Origin: Pomphorhynchus laevis
Taxonomy: Eukaryota > Acanthocephala > Palaeacanthocephala > Echinorhynchida > Pomphorhynchidae
NCBI GenBank assembly: GCA_012934845.2
Contig: WNNJ02002004.1
Span: 41,994 to 105,993 of the forward strand
Length of the DNA: 64,000 nt
Direction of reading: 5' to 3'
The notes beneath the pieces are model-generated. The model made no database searches. It was given only the letters and a program-made list of their open reading frames with translations, and was not told the DNA's origin. A program made the position numbers and the translations under genes. Below, in pieces: positions 8,860 to 20,139 of this stretch (position 1 is its first letter; each line of letters opens with the position of its first letter).

Positions 8860-10112
8860 ATGGCAAAGACAAATAAGACGAGAGCTAAGAAACACACCCA
8901 CAACAATAGCGCTAAGTGTAGTTCTGATTCAGTGAACGCTGATCCTGCCTATGAACGACACGAGGTTGCGTGTAGTAAATCTGGATGCGATGTATGGACA
9001 ACCGTCGCAGTGCCGTCAAGCCGATCTAAGCACATATTGTCAAAGGAATTTCTCTGTGGATTCTGTGCTTCCGAATTACTACAGTTGGTTACAAATTGCT
9101 ATCAATTCTGAGCAAACTTCAACCGTCATTGTGGATGAGTCACATGCTGACCAGCTATCAGTCTCTAGTACCTGTAATAGAAACAGTCATATGACGAAAT
9201 CGTGTCAAGGTACCAGCAGTCGCTTGTTTAGCAATATCATTTATTCGAACGATATGAGTAAGTAAAAGTAAAACCATTATGAGTAAGTATAAGTAAAACC
9301 ATTATCACTATGCGATAATCATGCAGTCTCTGTTGAGGACAGCACGGACAACCCTGAGTTTCCTTCTGCGGAAAAACAAATTAATCATGCGCCTTCGACA
9401 TCAATATCTGAACTTCATATCTCCCTCTGTGGAAGCAAAATCGACCATCTAAACAGTACCCCAATGAATAATGCAGTATCTTTTACCAATTGTGATAAAT
9501 CAATCTGTCTAAGCATACCAACATCAAATCATGCATGCTCCTCTTCGGGTTCAGATGCTAGCTCTTCTAATCCTCATAAGTCTAGATCAAAAATTGTTGA
9601 CCGATCACTTTGTATAATAATTGGAAATGTGATGGAGTCATCTTCATCGGACAACATTAAACGTGTACGTCATGAGTCATGACATTAAAGCCATTGAAAT
9701 GTTATTTTCGTATTTACTTCAAACATGCACAGATAACGAGAGAAATTCATTCAGGATGATAAATATTTTTAGGTTGGGTAAAAGGGATAATATTGGAAAC
9801 ACGCGACTTTTAAAAGTTGTTCTGAATTCAGATGTGATGTGTTCCTTAGCTCTACGTAACAGGATTCGTCTAGCAGGGACCAACATCTTTATGGGAAAAG
9901 ATCTCTTACCAGAGGAAAGAAAATTACAGAAAGCGGCACTCACTGAACTTAAGGATCGTAAAGCGAACGATGAAAGTAATTTGATTATTAAAAATTTTCG
10001 AGTAGTGCGGCGCAGAATCTCTACACGTTTTTGGATCTGTTCCAAACCTTCAGAAGTGAGCAAGGATGCTCTTCGTCTACTCTGTGTCGCACCACCTATA
10101 AGCTCCCTCTAG
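8860..10112 (+). pseudogene. LINE C ORF1 (nucleic-acid-binding protein), frameshifted
   Basis: Starts at ATG 8860 (MAKTNKTRAKKH), basic N-terminus. Residues about 31-70 carry the pattern RHEVACSKSGCDVW ... FLCGFC, a PHD-like zinc-binding motif usual in CR1-group ORF1 proteins. The frame shifts near 9080-9110 and again around 9240-9310, where a 25-bp tract (ATGAGTAAGTA...CCATT) is duplicated. The C-terminal block IFRLGKRD ... LLKVVLNSD ... NFRVVRRR (9760-10015) is shared with copy 2 and with 24890-25150. ORF1 proteins of this kind bind the LINE RNA. Confidence 0.75.
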
Positions 10113-13105
10113 ATTTTTTATCCGAAAAATTATACCTCCGTTACTACGGGGTTATTCCCGACGTAGTTCAGTCTACGAACATCTTCCCCAATTTGCGCAT
10201 ACTTTACACAAACATACTTAGCATTTACCATAAATTAGTTGAATTGACGGTGCGTTTGTCGAAGACGCGATACGATATAATAGCTCTCACTGAGACCTGG
10301 CTAAGTATAGACATACTTGATTCTGAAATAAGTATCGAGGGATATACTCTCATTCGTGGGGATAGACAATGCCGCAGGGGTGGTGGTGTTGCTCTTTATA
10401 TAAGAGACTCATTATCTGTAAAAATAGTCGAATCTAGTAATTCTTCGTCTGAATGTGATTATTTGTGGGTATCTATTAACCAAGGGATTAGGAACCTAAC
10501 GTTCGGTATATTTTACCGACCTCCGTGTTCGTCAACTGCCTCTATTCAATCCTTTCTGCTTAGTCATGTAAAAATGTCTAAAGAGGGAGATTTGGTTATC
10601 GTAGGAGACTTTAATATGCCAAAAGTAAACTGGAAGGATTATGTTCCCATTAGTGGATGTGATCATGGTTCTTGTGAACCCTTAGAAGTTTTTAATACTT
10701 TAAACTTATTTCTGCGTGCCCATGAGCATACGCGATATAGGAAGGATAAGTCTTCTTTGCTCGACATTTGTCTTACTGTCAAGGAGAATGCTATTGGGAA
10801 TATTAAGTACGGTCCTCCAATCGGTTCAAGTGATCATGCTACCATCGATTTTCTTATTAACCTTGATCTCAAAGTATCTTCTAATTGTAATAAATTTCCA
10901 AATTTCAAGAAAGCCGATTATTCCACTATTATAACTCTTCTCTTAAATATACAATGGCTCAACCCTTTTATTTTAGGAATACGGTCAGCGTGGGACTTTT
11001 TTCGAAATACTTTACTTTCAATATTATTGGCACATACACCTGTATGATCTATTCGAAAAAGACTAAAGCATCCTGTATGGGTGGATACGTCCCTACGATC
11101 TCTTCTAGTAAAATTGGATTTCAAACGGGGTATTAGATCTTTCTCCTCATACAAGGTTATTAGAAATAGAGTCACTTCGATTAAACGAAGTAAACGTCAT
11201 ACCTATATTACTAGCATATGTAAGTCTTTTAATCAGAATTCTCGAAATATATTTAGTTTTATAAGTGGTCAGATATATTCTCAATGGGATTCGTTTAGCT
11301 TAATAAACTCCGAGGGAAATTCTATCAATAATGAGAGCGAAATTGCAGAAGCATTTGCAGATCACTATGAACTTCCTAGTAGCGTATCGAGTCATTTAAA
11401 TGATAGTGATCAATTACTTTCATCTGATATTATAGATCACTCTATATTATCCTGTGTCGAATTATCTGTTCTGGATGTATTCGATGAGCTTAGAAAATCA
11501 AAGCCTTCGTCCATTAGTGGTCCTAATAATATACCATCGATCGTATTGCGAGAGGCTGCATCAGCACTATGCTTTCCGCCTTTGCTTATTTACCGTTGCT
11601 CCATAGATTCAGGAATTTTATCTTTTGAGTGGAAAAAATGACTCCATTAAGCCCATTTTCAAGAAAGGTTCAAGATCGGCTGCTGGTAATTATAGACCAG
11701 TGAGCCTGACTTGTGAGGCATGCAAGATTCTGGAAAAGCTAATTTTGCGCTCTCTGACATCATACCTAGAAAAATATTGTATTCTAAATGTTCATCAACA
11801 TGGTTTCCGACATGGTGGTCCACTACTAATTTAGTTAGTGCACGGGCTAGCTGGTGTGATTCCTTGAAGGTTGGACACGGAGTTGATATTCTGTTTTTCG
11901 ATTAATCAAAGGCCTTCAATAGGCTTAATCATACCATTTTAATTAGTAAATTATTTGATGTGGGCATTAGAGGTAGTATTCTTCGATGGTTAATTGTTTC
12001 CTCCAAAAAAAGGATTTATTTTAACGTGGCAAATGCGTGCCAGCGCACGCTTACATGACCATAACAAAACAAGACTGTGAATCAGGTGTCGAGAAGGTGT
12101 GAACGGATGAGGTGTTTGAATGTGATAAAGGAGAGGGCGCGGCGGACGTCGAGCCCTCCAAGATAGGTTATTTGCGGTGAAAGTTAAAAACACTTTATCA
12201 CGTTGGCGAACAATGTCGAGTGGCGTACCTCAAGGTTCAGTCATAAGTCCTACTCTGTTCAACATATATGTCAATGACATATGTCATGTCAATTGCTCAT
12301 TTTCGATGTACGCCGATGATATCAAAATTTGGAATGGTATTCGGGATCCTTCAGATCATAACCGGCTTCAGAAGGACATAGATTTCATACACTCGTTGTG
12401 CAACTCACATGATCTTACTATTAACATAGAAAAGACCTATCACATGCATTTAGGTCAGTTGATGTACTCTGGCTCGTACACTTTAGGCTGTGCTACCATA
12501 CAGAATGTTGATCAAGTCAAGGATCTCGGTATTATATTATCTAATAATCTGCCATCGGGTCCTTATGTAAGATATATTGTATGCAAATGTCAACGCATCC
12601 TAGGATTACTACGAAGAACGCTAGGTTCAATAGATGTTGACTCATTTAGAGTGCTGTTCCCATCGATTGTCGTTTCTCATATGCTATACGCTTCATCAGC
12701 AGTCTGTCCGCAATCTAAGGGTGATTTGCGTTTACTTGAGGGCATTCTCCGTAAAGCTAGCCATATAGTTTCTTCTATTCGAGATATCCCTACCCTCAGA
12801 AACTAGACGTTCTAGGCATATGCGATGTTGAGACGTCCTTTATTAAAGCAGATTTGATGTTGGTGTGGAGGACACTGCACTCTTCTAAGCACGTTTTAAA
12901 CCCTCTATTTACACTTTCTGCTAATGAAAATCTACGAGGACACAAGCTTAAACTGGTACACAAGCTGGGACCGAAGCGGGACCGAGGTGACATAATACAT
13001 CGGATTGTTAAACATTGGGATAAATTACCATCTACTGTTGTTGAGGCCAAACATGTATCAGAATTGAAGAATTATCTTCGTGCTGAATTCCGCCTTGAAT
13101 CCTGA
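10031..13105 (+). pseudogene. LINE C ORF2: APE endonuclease plus reverse transcriptase, broken
   Basis: Endonuclease block 10190-10890 shows LTETWL, GGGVALYIRD, YRPP, VGDFNMPKVNW, LLDICL and SSDHATIDF, so the key Glu, Asp/Asn and SDH residues are present. The linker follows (11081-11640), then the RT: KPIFKKGSRSAAGNYRPVS (about 11650-11700), QHGFRHG, FSKAFNR-like block with a stop (about 11900), a 148-bp LINE B insertion, then SSGVPQGSVISP (12212) and MYADDIKIW (12307-12333). The C-terminus ends near 13105. Several frameshifts and stops make it non-coding today. Confidence 0.85.
12007..12154 (-). mobile_element. LINE B 3' fragment inserted in LINE C ORF2, with 7-bp target duplication
   Basis: The sequence matches the 3' end of LINE B seen at 48889 onward (GTGGCAAATG, CGCACGCTTACATGACCA, TTTGAATGTGATAAAGGA, GCGGACGTCGAG). 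It is flanked by CCTCCAA at 12000-12006 and 12155-12161. Without it and one repeat copy, the host RT frame reads FLQDRLFAVKVKN, the block expected there, which confirms the boundaries. Confidence 0.85.
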
Positions 13106-13239
13106 CTTGTTTCAGTTATTTTGTCGACTATTTTTTATTTCTCTCTCTTTTTTTACAGTGATGTTTTGAGCTTTGCCTTTTTTGGCGGTCAATTAATAAT
13201 AACATTAACATAATTAATTTATATACATACGAGATATAT

Positions 13240-13565
13240 GCCCATTGGAGTACCTAAACATCAGAAGATAAATGAATGCAGCACCAGATTTTCAATTCCC
13301 GCGTACAGCAGTGATGGAGAAGATAAAAGGGAAGGTTGCTCATTAATGTATAAGCTAAACTAATTCGAGCCTAGTATGATACATTGTGGAACGAAAGCTG
13401 TGATTGGGTAAGAACTAGAAAGTACATCATGAATACGTACGGAATAGTGGCGAACAGTACAAGCATCTAAGTCAACATTTCTAATTTCTCGATAAGTAAA
13501 TCGTGTGAAACATTATTAAATGTCTTTGAAAAATCATAAAAGAATATATCTACGGGGATTAAGAC
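13240..13565 (-). mobile_element. Old LINE RT relic
   Basis: On the minus strand, DIFFYDFSKTFNNVSHDLLI (13490-13555) is RT motif A. Further on (13250-13385), FVPQCIILG, FSLYINEQPSLL and LLYAGIENL correspond to motif B and a decayed motif C (YADD changed to YAGI). It is highly degraded and sits between the two C LINEs. Bases 13566-13794 are AT-rich with nothing recognisable. Confidence 0.6.
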
Positions 13566-13800
13566 TCATTAAGACTTCTAGACAGTATTTTAGCAAATAA
13601 AATATTAATGTATTATGAAACAAGTAATAATAATTAGACTTATATTGGATTTAAAATTATTAATTTTTTAAGTTCAAAATCATTTAAATGATTTAATAGA
13701 TAAATAGATAGTGGATCATGCAGACAGACTGCTTACAAGTCCACTGAAATAAATAAAAAATAAAAATGATGTGCCTGAAGTCCGTACTACGTAGCCGACG

Positions 13801-15739
13801 CTAGATCGAAAAACATGTGTTTGTCAGTTTCATAAGAAGCAGGTCATGATCAACTCGATCAAACGCTTTTGAAAAATCGAAAAATATGATGTCGGTATCT
13901 ACAGAATTCGCCTTGTTTTCTGACCAGGAACAGTGAGCATAGAGCAAATTGGAGACAGTAGAGTGGCCCTTTCTGAACCCGTGCTGTTCAGGAGCTAATA
14001 CATTATTCCTACTGAAGAAATCAACCATAAAAGCATGTACAAGCCTTTCCAAAATTCGACAGCATACACAAGTTATACTGATTGGCCTATAATTATCAAC
14101 CGATGAGCGAGCACCACCTTTGAAAATCGGATGGATTACATACTGCTTCCAGACATTCGGAAGATCACCATCAAGAATAGACTGTCTAAATAAGTCACAC
14201 AACGGACCAAATATCGAGCTAGCCAAGCTACGTAGAGAAACGGAAGGAAGCAAGTCGAGACCCTTGGAGTTGGATGATTTTAGGCGACATAATTCTTTAT
14301 AAACGTCCCCAGGCGAGATCATTTTAGAAATGACAAAATCAAAACAGTGACAGGTGAAATAAATGACACAAGGGTGTATTGCTGTTCTACTCGGGGAATA
14401 TTCTCATACTCTAGCACGGCTACATAGTGCGCAGAAAAACGCACCGAGAGTACATCAACAGTAACGTCGTCAAAATGCTGAACAATCGAAGATTTAGGTG
14501 CTCTACGACCGGGCACATACCTGAAAAGTGATCTCACATCATGCAAGCATCGCTTTGCTAGAGATTTCTCAAACGCAAATCGTTTTCGCTTTTTCAAAGT
14601 ATTAAACAAATTTCTTGAGTACTTGTAATCATCATAAGCATATTGACCATTCTTAAAATATCTAAAGACTGAGTTACGAGTTTTCCAAGCAAATCGCAAT
14701 TCATAATCAAACCAAGGCGCCTGCTTACGGCAACCCACATGTCTAAGAGGAGAACATTTCACTATTAAGGAGTACAGAGTCTCTCGAAATTGTTGCCATG
14801 CTGCGTGTACACCTACGAGATTAGGGTTTAGCCACTGTACTTTCGATAACAGTAAGGAGACAGAAGCGATATCAGTCTTAAAAACAGTAACCTCTCGTTT
14901 ATCACTAATATCTCCACTTACCCTCGAATGGAATCTTAACTTAACAACTACCAGGCAATGATCGATAGTCCAATCGGTGTTTCAAGCTGAACGCTGCTAA
15001 CAATCTGACTATTAGAGCATAAGCAAAGATCCAAAAGAGAACTATTGTCCTTTGCAAAACGAGTGTTACTGCAAACATGTTGACTAAGACCACAGTAAGT
15101 GATACTCTCTAAAAGAGCACTAGACTCACCATCACAACTAGAGAGCGATGTATATGTATTCCAATCAACACTAGGCATATTGAAGTCACCAATCTTTAAC
15201 GTACTAGTATTGTTTAGAGTATAATATTTTAACTCGTCAATAAGCCTACTCGTGGCAGCCAAAGGTATACGATACACTACCCCAATTGCAACTGGCGCTG
15301 CATTACGAAATCTAACCAGACCCCACAAACTCTCGACTTTACCAGAAGAAGAATGCAAAAATGTGATATTGACATCATTACGTACATAAAGTACCACTCC
15401 TCCACTTCCACCACCTTCTCGATCCCTTCGAAAAAGCGTATAATCATGTATGGAAATCTCGCCATCAACTACATCACCGTGCAGCCAAGATTCGCTAATT
15501 CCGACTATACTAGGCTTGTTTTGGTCAACACGAAATCTCAGTTCATCTATTTTACGCTTTATACTACGGATATTGCAGTATAGTATATTACAGCTCTGTT
15601 TTTTATCACTCCAAATAGTATTTCCACGCATTGTCTTGAATAGATCAGATTTCAAATCATATAGGCAGCAATGACCTATGTGAGAGCGCTCTCCGACATC
15701 TGTGAATCTGCGCGAGGCGACAAAACTAAAGGGCTCCAT
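13801..15739 (-). pseudogene. LINE C copy 2 ORF2 (endonuclease, linker, part of RT)
   Basis: The endonuclease block (15580-14950) shows NILYCNIRSI, ISESWLHGD, GGVVLYVRND, GDFNMPSVDW and LLDLCLCSN. A frameshift falls just before the SDH motif (about 14960). The linker RKQAPWFDYELRFAWKTRN lies at 14680-14735. RT begins SSNSKGLDLLPS near 14275 and includes VIHPIFKGGARSSVDNYRPI, EQHGFRKGHSTVSNLL and DIIFFDFSKAFDRV. It then stops at 13801. At least three frame breaks are visible. Confidence 0.8.
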
Positions 15740-17111
15740 ACAATTCTTATTCGCCGCCTCACCACCCGAAAATTTTTCACATGTAAGTTGGTTTCACCAA
15801 GAGCAACACGATTCTTAAGTTCTTTCCTAGCCGCAATGAGCCTCTTACGCTCCGTAAGATCAAGATCCTTCAAGAGCCGAACGTTTGATCCTTTAAGGCG
15901 AAATGAATTATGAAGGATTAACTCAGCATGTGATTGTTCACAAAAGACGGCCTTAAAAAGACGCGGATGGTCATTGGGAGGACTACGCTTACCCAGTCTG
16001 AACAGAGCAACTAATCTCATGATCCCAACCACTTCAGAGTCACAAGAACATAGAACATGTGATAATATCGACCTAAGACTCCCTATATCGTCTTTGAGTC
16101 GTTCTTGAGAATTCTCTAAAATAGATTCAGGTACGTTTGCCAAAATAACCGATGGATCTCTAAGAGGAGCATTTCTAGATCTAAGTCCATGTGTGTCATT
16201 AACAGTTTTATTCATAGTATTATTCCCCGTAGGCTTAAGACCGTCTCGAGACACAGCAGCACTAACCTGTCTATCACTGCTGCGATTATGCATATGTGTA
16301 GTTGATTGCCTTAACATTTCCATGGAGAATGTGTTATCTTTTTCAATATCATGCCCCCTGATCGTAGTGGTTGAATGCTGCGGCCTGATGAGATGATGAT
16401 TCCCGGAAGATAGTATTTCTTCCTCGTGAAGTGGAGATAGTATTCGGCTATAGCTATGACTCTCACTGGTCGTCAGACCGACATCTTTCCGGTAACTTCT
16501 TATGCTCTGACTAACTTTTGAAGCGGGATCAAGCGTCAGCGATGAATTGGACGCTTCTGGACTTGATGAACTAAGAGCCTGATAATCTTTTGTTGACTCT
16601 GTTCTGCATGTTGTTAAGTTCAAACAATTTAATGATTGCAAAGCAGGTTTGTGAGGATTAGCTGCTACATCTATTGTTAGCACCACCGTACCATAATTCA
16701 CAGTTGGGACAGATGCACTGCTGTCTGGTTGGACTGTAGCCCTTTCACTCCATGTCCTCTCAAAACGGATATGAGTCGAACAGTTATTGCAGCTCCCAAC
16801 ATTTGTCATCGCTTCTTGGGTACACTTTGGCAGATAACTTGTGTCTGGTGACTTAACTGGCGATAAGACGAAAACCCACCCGGTCTCAGCGACGCATTGG
16901 TGATTCTGTCTGACTGTTGATACGCAAAATCCACAAGTGAATCGTCTCGAAAGCAAATCTGGGCATCCTTGGTCGGCCCAACAACTGACTAAACTTTGCA
17001 ATCTGGAGAATCACATGCAACCTCATGACGCGAGAATTCAGAGGACTTATCATCATTTTGAAATTGTTCACCTTGAGCAACATTTTTAACATTTTTACGC
17101 TTGTGTCCCAT
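15676..17111 (-). pseudogene. LINE C copy 2 ORF1
   Basis: Starts MGHKRKNVKN at 17111 and reads FSRHEVACDSPDCKV, the first half of the PHD-like motif. A frameshift with a stop near 16985-17000 precedes the second half, LLSRRFTCGFC. From there the frame is open to 15676: a Ser/Thr-rich middle, then LFRLGKRSPPND, LRLKGSNV-like RLKGSNVRLLKDLDLTERK and VKNFRVVRRR (about 15750-16030). The shared C-terminal block with 9760-10015 marks it as ORF1 of the same group. Confidence 0.78.
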
Positions 17112-17289
17112 TGATTTGGGCGGAATTCTAATTGTAGATTACAGATATAGTTTCCTCTTCATGACGCCTGATGATCGCAGTGGTGATGATCGTTTGTTAG
17201 TTTTTATGTATGTGGTTACTTATCAATAATATTTAAACTAGTCGATATAAAACTCGATTCTGTACATTGATCCAATGAAGGCTGATAAG

Positions 17290-18900
17290 TTTATCAAATA
17301 TGGGATCAAAACGCCGACGCCGACGAGGTTTTGATAATCGAATAAGGGGGCGTAACACAAGATGGGGAGTATGAGAACAGTGAGTTGCAATAGTCAAAAC
17401 GAGGTAGCAGGAGGGAGGACATTAGAGTGTTGAAAATTGAATAATTGGTGGTTTTTCGAATGCAACGAATGTCACGGAGAATAGTATAACAGGAACGAAC
17501 CTTTTTAGTGCAAATGATGATAACGAGAGAGATGAATCTATAAGTACTTCGAGAAATGTTAGCGAATCCACGCAAGAAAGACAATTACAATTGAAAAGGA
17601 GAGCAAGATAAGAATGATTATGCGTGCAGGAATGGTGGATCCAAAGAACACCATACTTTGTGGGATTTACCACCATTCTAATGAATGAAAGGTGGTGAGA
17701 TAGGGATTCTAGGCAGGATGAAACCGATGCGAGGAGAGTAGTTAAGGATGAATAGGGTGGGGACAAAAAGATAAGGATGTTATCTTCATATTGTATGACA
17801 TAACATTTAAAAGCTAAGCAAAAAAGGGACGAAATCTCTAAGGAGAAGGAAGAACAAGATAGGGCGGAATACAGAACCTTGCGGTACATCACGAGTTATA
17901 GCGAACTATGCACTAACTGAATTGCCGGATGATACAGTGGCAAAACGGTTAGTACACCACGAGGTATAGCGAAATATGCACTAACTGAATTGCTGGATGA
18001 TACAGTGGCAAAACGGTCAGTAAGATATGACGAGAACCATTTAAGACTAGAGGTGAAGAAGCCATAACGATGCCGAATGAGATGAAGGAGAATAGCGTGA
18101 TCTACAATGTCAAAAGCCGGCTGTAAATCTATCAAAATGGCCAGGGAATTTTAATGTTGATCGCAAGCCATTTGACGAATTTAGGTAGTACATGATATGG
18201 CGCAAAATGCGTATTTCAAAGTGTTTCGAAATAATGGGGGAGTTGTGAGATAGGATGGTAAGACGATGGAATATAAAGGTAAAGAGATTGGGATTTTAGC
18301 AGCGGACGAATAGTGACAACCTTCCATACAGTGGGGAAGATCTTTATTCAAATACACGAGTTAAATAGTTTACAGAAGAAAGATACTAGTATGGGGACAA
18401 TAGATTTAAGGACATTTGTTGAAAAGGATCATGATGAGATGAAGAGTTGGGAAGTCGAGATTACAGTACGATAATTTCATAAGAAAACACGGGCGACAGG
18501 TGGAAAAGTTCAGGAAGGCGTGATGTGGCAATGACTGAAGACAAACCAATAGATGGAAAAGTACGACATACATTGTCAAGTTTAAAAACTGAGATAACTA
18601 GCGAAAATTGAAGGATCGATTTACAAACGGACAAAGAAGATGTACGCGGAAGGAGTCGATTCAATATTTTCTAGCGCGACTGGTCAATAGTCGCGGATAA
18701 TAGTTGATTACTCCAAAAGGGTGTAGCTTTAGTCTGAAGAAGCGAACGATAATGACGGCGTTTGTTGAGCAATTAACCATGTATGTATGGAAATAGGGTG
18801 ATAGTGTTGCGATAAAAAATGCTTACGCGTCCTATATAGGCGACGGAGATAGCGCTTACGTGAGCGACATTTACTGTCAAACCAAGGAGCAGGGTGTTTA
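17290..18900 (-). mobile_element. Old LINE B relic (RT to C-terminus)
   Basis: Minus-strand fragments match LINE B at 33400-37500: LQPAFDIVDHAILLHLIRHRYGF (parts; 18060-18130, compare SSAFDIVDH), IQYEDNILIF (decayed YADD block, about 17780-17800), FSLEISSLF, VVNPTKYGVLWI and RSCYTILRDIRCIRKTTN. Identity is low and frames change often, so this is one of the oldest B copies. It ends at the PLE. Confidence 0.6.
17884..18019. repeat. Two-unit 68-bp tandem duplication inside the LINE B relic
   Basis: The segment with TATAGCGAACTATGCACTA and GATACAGTGGCAAAACGGT at 17884-17951 is repeated at 17952-18019 with a few substitutions. A local duplication after insertion of the LINE. Confidence 0.75.
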
Positions 18901-18904
18901 CGTT

Positions 18905-20065
18905 AATGGATAAAATATGGGGAGTGGCCATGGATTCTCCGCTTGGGCCGGCTTTAGTTGATATCTTTATGGCAGATCTAGAAAGTAGAGGGATTAGTAT
19001 TTACCCATCAAAACCAGTGTGTTGGTATAGATAAATCGATGATGTTTTTGTGATCTTGCCTTGTAATTTTTCCAGTGCTAATGAGTTTATTATGCATCTG
19101 AATGGCTTACATCCACGTATCCGGTTTAAGGTAACCTGGCCAATTGATAGCAGTACCAGTTTCTTGGATGTTAATATTAACCTGGGTAATTTTACTACTT
19201 CTGTATTTCGAAAACCTACAGAAACTAACCTGTATATCCCTTGGAGTAGTAATCACTCTGCTAACACAAAATTGAGTGTATTTAAGCTTTTGTATTAGAG
19301 CTTATAATCTTTGTAGTACACCTAATTTGGTTTATGACGAGTTGTCTTTTTTGTTTATTGCTTTTCTAAGATTGGGATATCCACTAAAAGAGTTAAAGCG
19401 TATTGGCGAAATGATTGTCTCGTTTTTACCATCCCAGTGATAAATTGATTGGTCCCCACATTACAACTGAGGAAATTGATAAGGATATCACACCTCCCAA
19501 TTGACTTAACCATTAACGAAGGGAAACAAATAACAATTGGTAATTTGGTAAGTAGGTGTAAACGTGTTATCGAGAAAGGATTTGTTTATAGAATTGATTG
19601 TTGCGATTGTGTGGAATTTTGTAGGTCAAACAGGTCGAATGTTAAAGATAAGAATAAAAGAACATCGTGCTGCTATGCATACGGCAGCTCACTCTGTTGT
19701 TGCTGAACATTCCCTTTTGACCCGACACACAATTAACTTTGATGAAGTTAAAGTCCTTGCTCATCGACAATAAGCCTTCCAACGACAGATTTTTGAATCA
19801 CCGTTCATCCGCGATCTCAAGACGAAGTTAAATGAGAAGGATGGATATCACCTCATGTTGGGTGGTATTACATAGCAGGATTGACGAGATTTTCGCTGGT
19901 TTTCCTTCCTGTTTTGTTTTAACATTTTTTCTTCTTTTTATGTTGACGTGTACACTTTTGTGCCTTTATTAACATTTCAGATTGCTGACGATGATGCCAG
20001 CTAGGCATCGAAATATTCGGTTAAATAAATTTTGCGATGGTTTTTGCCAGTTTTCTTCAAATTTA
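18905..20065 (+). mobile_element. Penelope-like element (PLE) with GIY-YIG endonuclease, broken
   Basis: Plus-strand frames give a PLE-type RT (MDSPLGPALVDIFMADLE at about 18930-18985, then the Y-IDD block near 19025, FLDVNINL, SVFRKPTETNLYIPW). This is followed by a GIY-YIG nuclease (FVYRIDCCDC, FVGQTGRMLKIRIKEHRAAM, HTINFDEVKVLA at 19580-19770). The RT upstream of 18905 is missing, so it is 5' truncated, and the ORF has a few breaks. The 3' end has the PLE-style tail with a hammerhead-core-like hairpin at 19985-20013. PLEs copy themselves by target priming and are not LTR elements. Confidence 0.82.
19985..20013 (+). ncRNA. Hammerhead-ribozyme core-like motif at PLE 3' end
   Basis: CTGACGA (19985-19991), one extra T, a perfect 6-bp helix GATGCC/GGCATC with loop AGCTA, then GAAA (20010-20013). 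Hammerhead motifs are known in PLE terminal regions. Here helix I and III and the cleavage site are not clear, and the single base between CTGACGA and the helix departs from the textbook core, so activity is unproven. Confidence 0.45.
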
Positions 20066-20139
20066 AATGTCATTAGAATAGTCGATTAGTGATAATTACC
20101 GGAACATCAAAGTTTTACAACTGATGATAACAAAGTTAT

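Larger units (their letters stand above)
8840..13200 (+). mobile_element. LINE C copy 1, nearly full length, interrupted by a LINE B fragment
   Basis: A two-ORF non-LTR element: ORF1 from 8860 with a PHD-like Cys motif, ORF2 from about 10030 with APE endonuclease then RT, a C/T-rich 3' UTR (13120-13190) and a short AAT-like tail near 13193-13215. Both ORFs carry frameshifts. A 148-bp piece of LINE B with its own target duplication sits inside the RT region (12007-12154). Upstream of the ATG, 8550-8850 is AT-rich and may hold the 5' UTR. It lies tail to tail with copy 2 (13795-17130). Confidence 0.88.
13795..17130 (-). mobile_element. LINE C copy 2, 5' complete but missing its 3' half of RT
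   Basis: ORF1 starts at ATG 17111 and ORF2 follows with endonuclease, linker and the first half of RT. Homology stops abruptly at about 13800, just after motif A (FFDFSKAFDRVDHDLL). Loss of the 3' end is unusual for a LINE, since target-primed synthesis starts there. It suggests a later deletion or recombination. The copy is a different subfamily from copy 1 (roughly half of ORF1 residues differ). Confidence 0.85.
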
